Assembly (NCBI GenBank): GCA_039621445.1
Contig: CP154956.1
Location: 41,006,437 to 41,070,436 of the forward strand
Reading direction: 5' to 3'
Source: Euglena gracilis
Lineage: Eukaryota > Euglenida > Euglenophyceae > Euglenales
DNA: 64,000 nucleotides
A program made the translations under genes and the position numbers. The notes under the pieces are model-generated. The model searched no databases, was not told the DNA's origin, and was given only the letters and a program-made list of their open reading frames with translations. Positions 59,035-64,000 of the stretch are shown piece after piece (position 1 is the first letter of the stretch; each line of letters begins with the position of its first letter).

Positions 59035-60080
59035 TTGCAACCAGCTGTAATTATAATATTAATTAATATAAAATCATATACAATAATATATATACCCACT
59101 AATATTAATAGATTATATTGATATTATATTTACATTAAATGATTATTGTTATAAATTATTATTTTCAATTTATTATTGTATAATTATTTCACATACTTTA
59201 TGTTTTAAATAACACACACCCTTTTTATTTAAATGAATGATGCTGCTGGGTCTTATAATATTTATCAACATTATTATACCTTCTATATTTCTATTTCCAT
59301 AACTCATTTATTTTGTCAAATAAAAATAAAAACAAGAACAACAACAATTCACATTTGCGGCATTAGTTTAATACCCTAAATATCTGTATAAAATATACAT
59401 ATTTTACCATAAAATCCTTGGCTAGGGAATATGAGTAAATTTATGCATATTATATTATACTTTTATACTTTTTCTTTCTAGAAAACTGATATTCACAAAA
59501 AAATTATACTCATCATTTAAGAAATTCATGAATGTGAAAATTCTGTGCTAAAGATACGATTCAACCATTACATGTCAGTGAGACGTGCTCTCGCTGTTGA
59601 AAACATGACGAACATCCGTTCAGGATACCCCCATCACTACCCCTACATTCTGTAAAAATTGCATTCTGGCTATTTAATTCTACAACAAATTCATGAATAA
59701 TTTCTGATTACGAATTACAGGTTATGATGTCAATACTCGAAAATCAGTACGGGAAAAAAAAAAAGAGGAATGATCCAGATTTAGTTGGCATGGAAGGAGA
59801 TGGATGGCCCAATTAACGGTTGGACTATTTGTTAGTCAGGAATTCGAGATTGTAAATCTGGTATTCCGGACTATTTCTTGTTCAGACCATGAGCTTTTTG
59901 AAAATATTTCACATCACTACCCTATAAATGGGGTGAAAAAGACAGGAATTTACAGCAGAATTTGATTGAGATGGACCTACCACTGTGAGTAAATGTGTCT
60001 TGAAGCACGGATGGATTCTATTTTCCTTTTGCGTTGAATCATGTTTGAAATGGAGGTATCCCTGATGAGTACTGAGTACT
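59035..60080. other. AT-rich stretch, no gene supported
   Basis: Composition drops sharply to high AT with many ATAAT motifs and no frame with coding character. Could be an old insertion, possibly of organellar origin, but I see no gene to prove it. Confidence 0.4.
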
Positions 60081-60083
60081 GAG

Positions 60084-60519
60084 CAGGCTTTTGCTTAAGG
60101 ACCCCGGGGGGGGGGGGGCATTTTTTGGGAATTTTTGGAAAAAAATCAGCCAAAAAACCTCATTTCCACCTCGGCGCGCAGCGCCGGAGGATTTTTTTTT
60201 CCAGTTGGGGCAGTTGGGGGGACCCGGACCCCCCCCCCCGGGGGGAGGGGTCTAGCTAGTCCATTTTTTCCAGTGTCTAACCGATTGGCTACCCAGTACC
60301 GCCAAAAACGGGAATTTTGGGCCATTTTGGGGGGTCCCAAAAAAATTTCCGGAGCGCCGAAGCGCCAGTCACTGGAAAAAAAACCACTAGCTAGCCCTGC
60401 TAGCAGACCCCCCCCGAGGGGGCCTGCTAGAAATCCCACTGGCCAAATTTGGACTAGCACTAGTCCAGCCCCCCCCCCGGGGGGGGGGGGGTACTGGAAC
60501 CCCTTAAGCAGAAGCCTGG
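60084..60519. mobile_element. MITE-like element, copy 3, about 435 bp
   Basis: CAGGCTTTTGCTTAAGG (60084-60100) and CCTTAAGCAGAAGCCTGG (60502-60519) are inverted repeats with one mismatch in the core. TACTGA before and TATTGA after are a near-perfect 6-bp duplication. The interior differs from copies 1 and 2 but has the same CTTAAGGACCCC start. Confidence 0.6.
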
Positions 60520-60859
60520 TATTGAGAAATGGAAGAAAGTGGAACCCGCACAGTATCCCCCCCATAATTGCTCTTGTGTGCCAACTTTTTTGGCATCATT
60601 TTTTGACTTACTCGGCTTTCGGCCTCGTCTGGAGAGTGCCCCCCCCCGACCCCCAGAACAGAAATGACATCCTTCTCTGTACAACATACGTCACGGACCA
60701 TTTTTTTTTGCATGCCATTTTTTAGTCCTGATTTTGTAGACGCTCTGATGCTGATACTGATAGGCGAAATTGATAGTGAATGATGCTCCTCCCGCACTAA
60801 AGTGTAGGTAAATGCCACATATGCATTCCACCACGTGCAAGCACTGCATCTCCACAGCA

Positions 60860-61003
60860 GGTGGCGCATACCTCGTGACTCGCATCGCCTGCTGAAAGCT
60901 CCTTCTGGGCCAGAGTGGGGGAGCCAGGCAGCGGCACAGCCATCGGCCGCGTTGTGGCCTCCGCCCTGGAGGTGAAGTTCGTGAAATACGCAGAGAACCC
61001 TGG
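60860..61003 (-). CDS. Candidate exon of an unknown gene
   Basis: Between acceptor CTGCCCAG and donor GAG/GTATGC the minus strand reads FSAYFTNFTSRAEATTRPMA, then VPLPGSPTLAQKELSAGDAS. Good splice sites; no family recognised and no linked exon found. Confidence 0.35.
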
Positions 61004-61235
61004 GCAGGGTTTGATGGCTTTATGTGAGGCGGGGTGTGGGGGGGGGGGGGGCTCTGGGGTTGGAAAGGGGTGAGTTCAACACCGCGTCTGCACTTTGGGC
61101 AAGGACAGGGTTTGGTTGATGGGAATGGTGGCTTGGGAAAGGTGGGAAAGGTACATTTGTCTTTGTCCATGTTGGCCTTTGGTGTCTCCTTCCTTTTTCC
61201 CGCCAATCATTGTTTTGAAGCCAAACCGCCACCTG

Positions 61236-61335
61236 GCCACAACACCACCTTGTCACAACACCGCCTTGCAACAACACCACCTTGCCACAACACCACCTTG
61301 CCACAACACCGCCTTGCCACAACACCGCCTTGCTG
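61236..61335. repeat. 16-bp minisatellite CCACAACACCRCCTTG
   Basis: About six tandem copies with A/G variation at one position and small changes in the first two. Confidence 0.9.
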
Positions 61336-62282
61336 AAAAACCACCGACAACTGTGGGCGTGGGCGTTCCACCAGCCTGGAAATGCTCTGGGCCGTAAAGA
61401 TTCGCTCTGCCTTCCAATTTGATTGCACCAAATTCTATGTTGGGCACCAAATTGAGTCCTGTGCGAGGCCCATCATTTACCAACTGAACCGAAGGGTACA
61501 AAAACAAACCTGCCATCAGGTTGAGGTTGATGCAGGTCAGGGGTTCTCCTGGGACACGTTGGGTGCTCCAGACTCAGGGGACGCATGCAGCTAGCACCAG
61601 GGCAACGGCACTAACGGGCCGTCTCGTCTTTTCTGTGCACCCTTCGGTCATTTTGTTCGGAAGAACACATGGTGGGGGGGAGTTGCCGGACTTTCGAGGG
61701 TCCAATGACCCTCTCCTTCTTTGAGTACAAGGGTCCTTGAGTGAAAGGTAAAATCTATGGGGGGGAGGCTGGGGGCAGCGTCCCCTAGCTGTGGCCTCCA
61801 CCGCAAACAACCTTCGAGGCCAGCAGCATTCAGGAGATAGTTCCTGCACACCCGGCACGAATCCAGCGGGCCGCCCACACGCCAACCCAGCCCAGGAAAA
61901 GTTGGGACTTAGCGAAGCCCAACACGCCAGGGGCCAACTTCGGGGGAGAGAACTTCGGGGCAGAGGGGCACATTGACTCCAACAATCCATTATTATTATT
62001 AGGAAATGAGCAGTATTTCCCACAAATAGAAGCAGCCACACTCAGCCGTGGGAAGCAGAACAATTATTGCAAATCATGCATTGTAAAGCAAATTTTCAGG
62101 GGAAAAACAGAATAAGACAAAGCTGAACTGTAACGTTTTTGCCCAAATGCACAAAATACACACTTAATACAGCAAAATGCAACTAAACCTTTTTCGGGTT
62201 GAAGCTTTCAGCGGTCATACATACACGTATTTGTCATTGTGCGCAATTCACACAGCACACACTTACACACTCACAGACAGAC

Positions 62283-62330
<48 letters not shown>

Positions 62331-64000
62331 GTCAGACAGACAGACAGACAGACAGAAAGACAGACAGACAGTCAGACAGACAGACAGACAGACAGACTGA
62401 GAGAAATACACACAAACACACAGTCAGAGAGATGACACTTTTGCTTTTGAAGGGGATAACATACCACAGGGGGCTTCCATGTAGCTACGTGATCCAAGCT
62501 GTTGTCCTTCAGCCCTGCGAACATAATTACCGTTGAAGGTAGACCGTCCAAATGAATTGGGTCCACACAGCACACCAACCACATAATGCAGATTACACCC
62601 TGAACACGAGGCAAAGAGATTGGAGATTGGAGAATGGAGATTGGATTTGGGCAGACCTCCGTTGTGAAACAAGACTCGTGATATTTTGGGGTGTTTTGGT
62701 CCAGCGGTCAGCATTCATTCTCCGCCTCTTTTTTGTTGTCTGTGAATGAATTCTGGACCCTTGCTTTGATTTTGGACCTCAGTGTTTTGTCGGGGAGCTC
62801 GGAACGCTTGCTCAGCAGACAAAAGGGTTTAACATTAGGTGTGGGGGAGCGGGGGGAGGTCAATCCCCCCCCCCCAAATGTGTGCAGCTCCCAGCAGCTG
62901 GGACATCCCCAGCTAAATTGTGCCATGGTGAAAGAGACCGGTTTCTGCCCTTGAAGAGAAATTATCCTAAAATAAACAGAAAGTGTGGAGCAATGTAGCC
63001 ACCGGAGAAGTGCCCCCCAAAAAATCTTTAAAGGTTTAAAAGATACCTGGGCCCCCTCTTGGGGTCGGTTCAGACCACTTGTCTGGCTGGGGATGGGTGG
63101 GTGGGGGGGGGGGGGCAGGTTGCCCCCCCTGGACACCCTCCATATATCCAGCCCTGGCACGCCCCAAATTACTAACCTAAAAAAACTGCCTGCTGTGTTT
63201 CAAAAGACCAAAAACGAACCGCAACGCTTGTAACAGCAGCGCGCACATGAAATAGCATCAGGCTCAACCATAGCAAGCACATCCTCTGCTTCGATGCAAT
63301 AATCGCAGGGGTGGACAGAACAGCCTTGGCCAAACCTGGCGAGGACACAAGCGAGCTCGCCTCGGACTTCTGGGAACAACTTTGCTGGACGGAGCGGCGT
63401 ACACTGGGTGGGGAAACCTGGGGAGAAGGGTTGGGGAAGCCCAGCGGAGAAGGCGGAAGGCACACCCCAATATATACGTGCAAAGCACGGATGGATAATG
63501 CATAACATTGGATGGTGTGGTTGTGGCACGTAGCGCCTTGGCACGTGGTGGATTGTGGCCGAGGCCAATGGCTCTGTATCAGTTATTTTGATCAGTTGGC
63601 GTCAGTTGGTTTGCCAAAAGGTGGGAGTTGTGGGTGCAAATGTCCCTCGCTCTTCGCTCAAAGTGGAACAAAAAATTCTGTTTGCACAGTGCCAAAGATA
63701 TATAAAAAAAGATCCATAAATTCAGTTTTACAAGAGAAAATGTGTGGTTGATCAGTGCAACAAAGCAGATGAACATGCGAACCTCGGATGAAGGGGAAGA
63801 GCAGTACATTGTATCCACTGCATCGATGGTCCAGGCTGGTTCAGTCCAGGTGGCAACTGTGAGCAAATGGTCAAATGGCGTCGCCTCCAGACAAAGATTG
63901 ATTGATCCAAACCCACAAGCACGTTCACGCACAGGCAAAGCTCAACTCAAAAGAACATGCAATAAATGAGGTGGTGTCTGGGTTTGAGGCAAGGTTCTGG
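61336..64000. other. Right end of window, only simple repeats supported
   Basis: Apart from the GACA microsatellite at 62276-62398, I find no feature I can defend. Cys-rich minus-strand frames near 63420-63230 and 63930-63790 have possible acceptors but competing frames look equally good. Confidence 0.4.
62276..62398. repeat. GACA microsatellite
   Basis: About 29 units of GACA (CAGA/ACAG) with a few substitutions. Confidence 0.95.

Noticed and set aside
1-64000. tRNA or rRNA genes
   Set aside because: No cloverleaf or rRNA core sequence found by eye; the only tRNA-like boxes are in the dispersed repeat.

Overview
The window is nuclear DNA from a eukaryote. Its genes are split into many short exons by GT-AG introns, coding exons are very GC-rich, and the surrounding DNA is full of microsatellites, poly-G/poly-C runs, short inverted-repeat elements and AT-rich islands. 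This suits a protist or alga with a repeat-rich genome, but nothing here fixes the lineage. I built the gene models by eye from splice sites, reading phase and family motifs; no alignment or RNA evidence was used.

Host genes are all on the minus strand. A protein disulfide isomerase (PDI, domains a-b-b'-a') starts at 19947 and runs to about 382. Its exons fall in two blocks, 19947-15650 and 4359-382. In the gap lies a monoacylglycerol-lipase-like alpha/beta hydrolase (15434-5311, nine exons, same strand), apparently nested in a PDI intron of about 11 kb. Its nucleophile Ser is replaced by Asp, and it carries one 2-nt frame lesion. Further right are a signal-peptide, Cys-rich, single-pass membrane protein (44400-37767), a gene of unknown function with a hydrophobic C-terminus (48467-46062), and an endonuclease/exonuclease/phosphatase (EEP) family protein (55733-52781). 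From 57 kb to the right end I see only weak exon candidates among simple repeats, AT-rich DNA and short mobile elements.

The most striking region is 22733-35475. It is a 12.7-kb unit bounded by 23-bp perfect terminal inverted repeats and flanked by a 5-bp direct repeat (TTTTA), so it looks like an intact large DNA transposon. All its recognisable genes are on the plus strand: an unknown two-exon gene, a transposase-like gene with WLDNF and GxWHxxK motifs, a multi-exon ParB/Srx-like gene, a small gene, and a Lys/Glu/Ala/Pro-rich gene. About 40 copies of an 18-bp palindrome, TRYRCGGNNNNCCGYRYA, are scattered across it, nearly all in introns, intergenic gaps and subterminal regions. I saw none outside the element, although I did not scan exhaustively. 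A ParB-like protein with dozens of palindromic sites suggests a site-binding system belonging to the element, analogous to ParB/parS. That is inference.

Smaller repeats include a roughly 220-bp repeat with tRNA-like boxes (three copies), a MITE family with 17-18-bp inverted repeats and 6-bp target duplications (three copies), a dispersed repeat near 9.1 and 45.4 kb, and hairpins built on CCCCAAATA.
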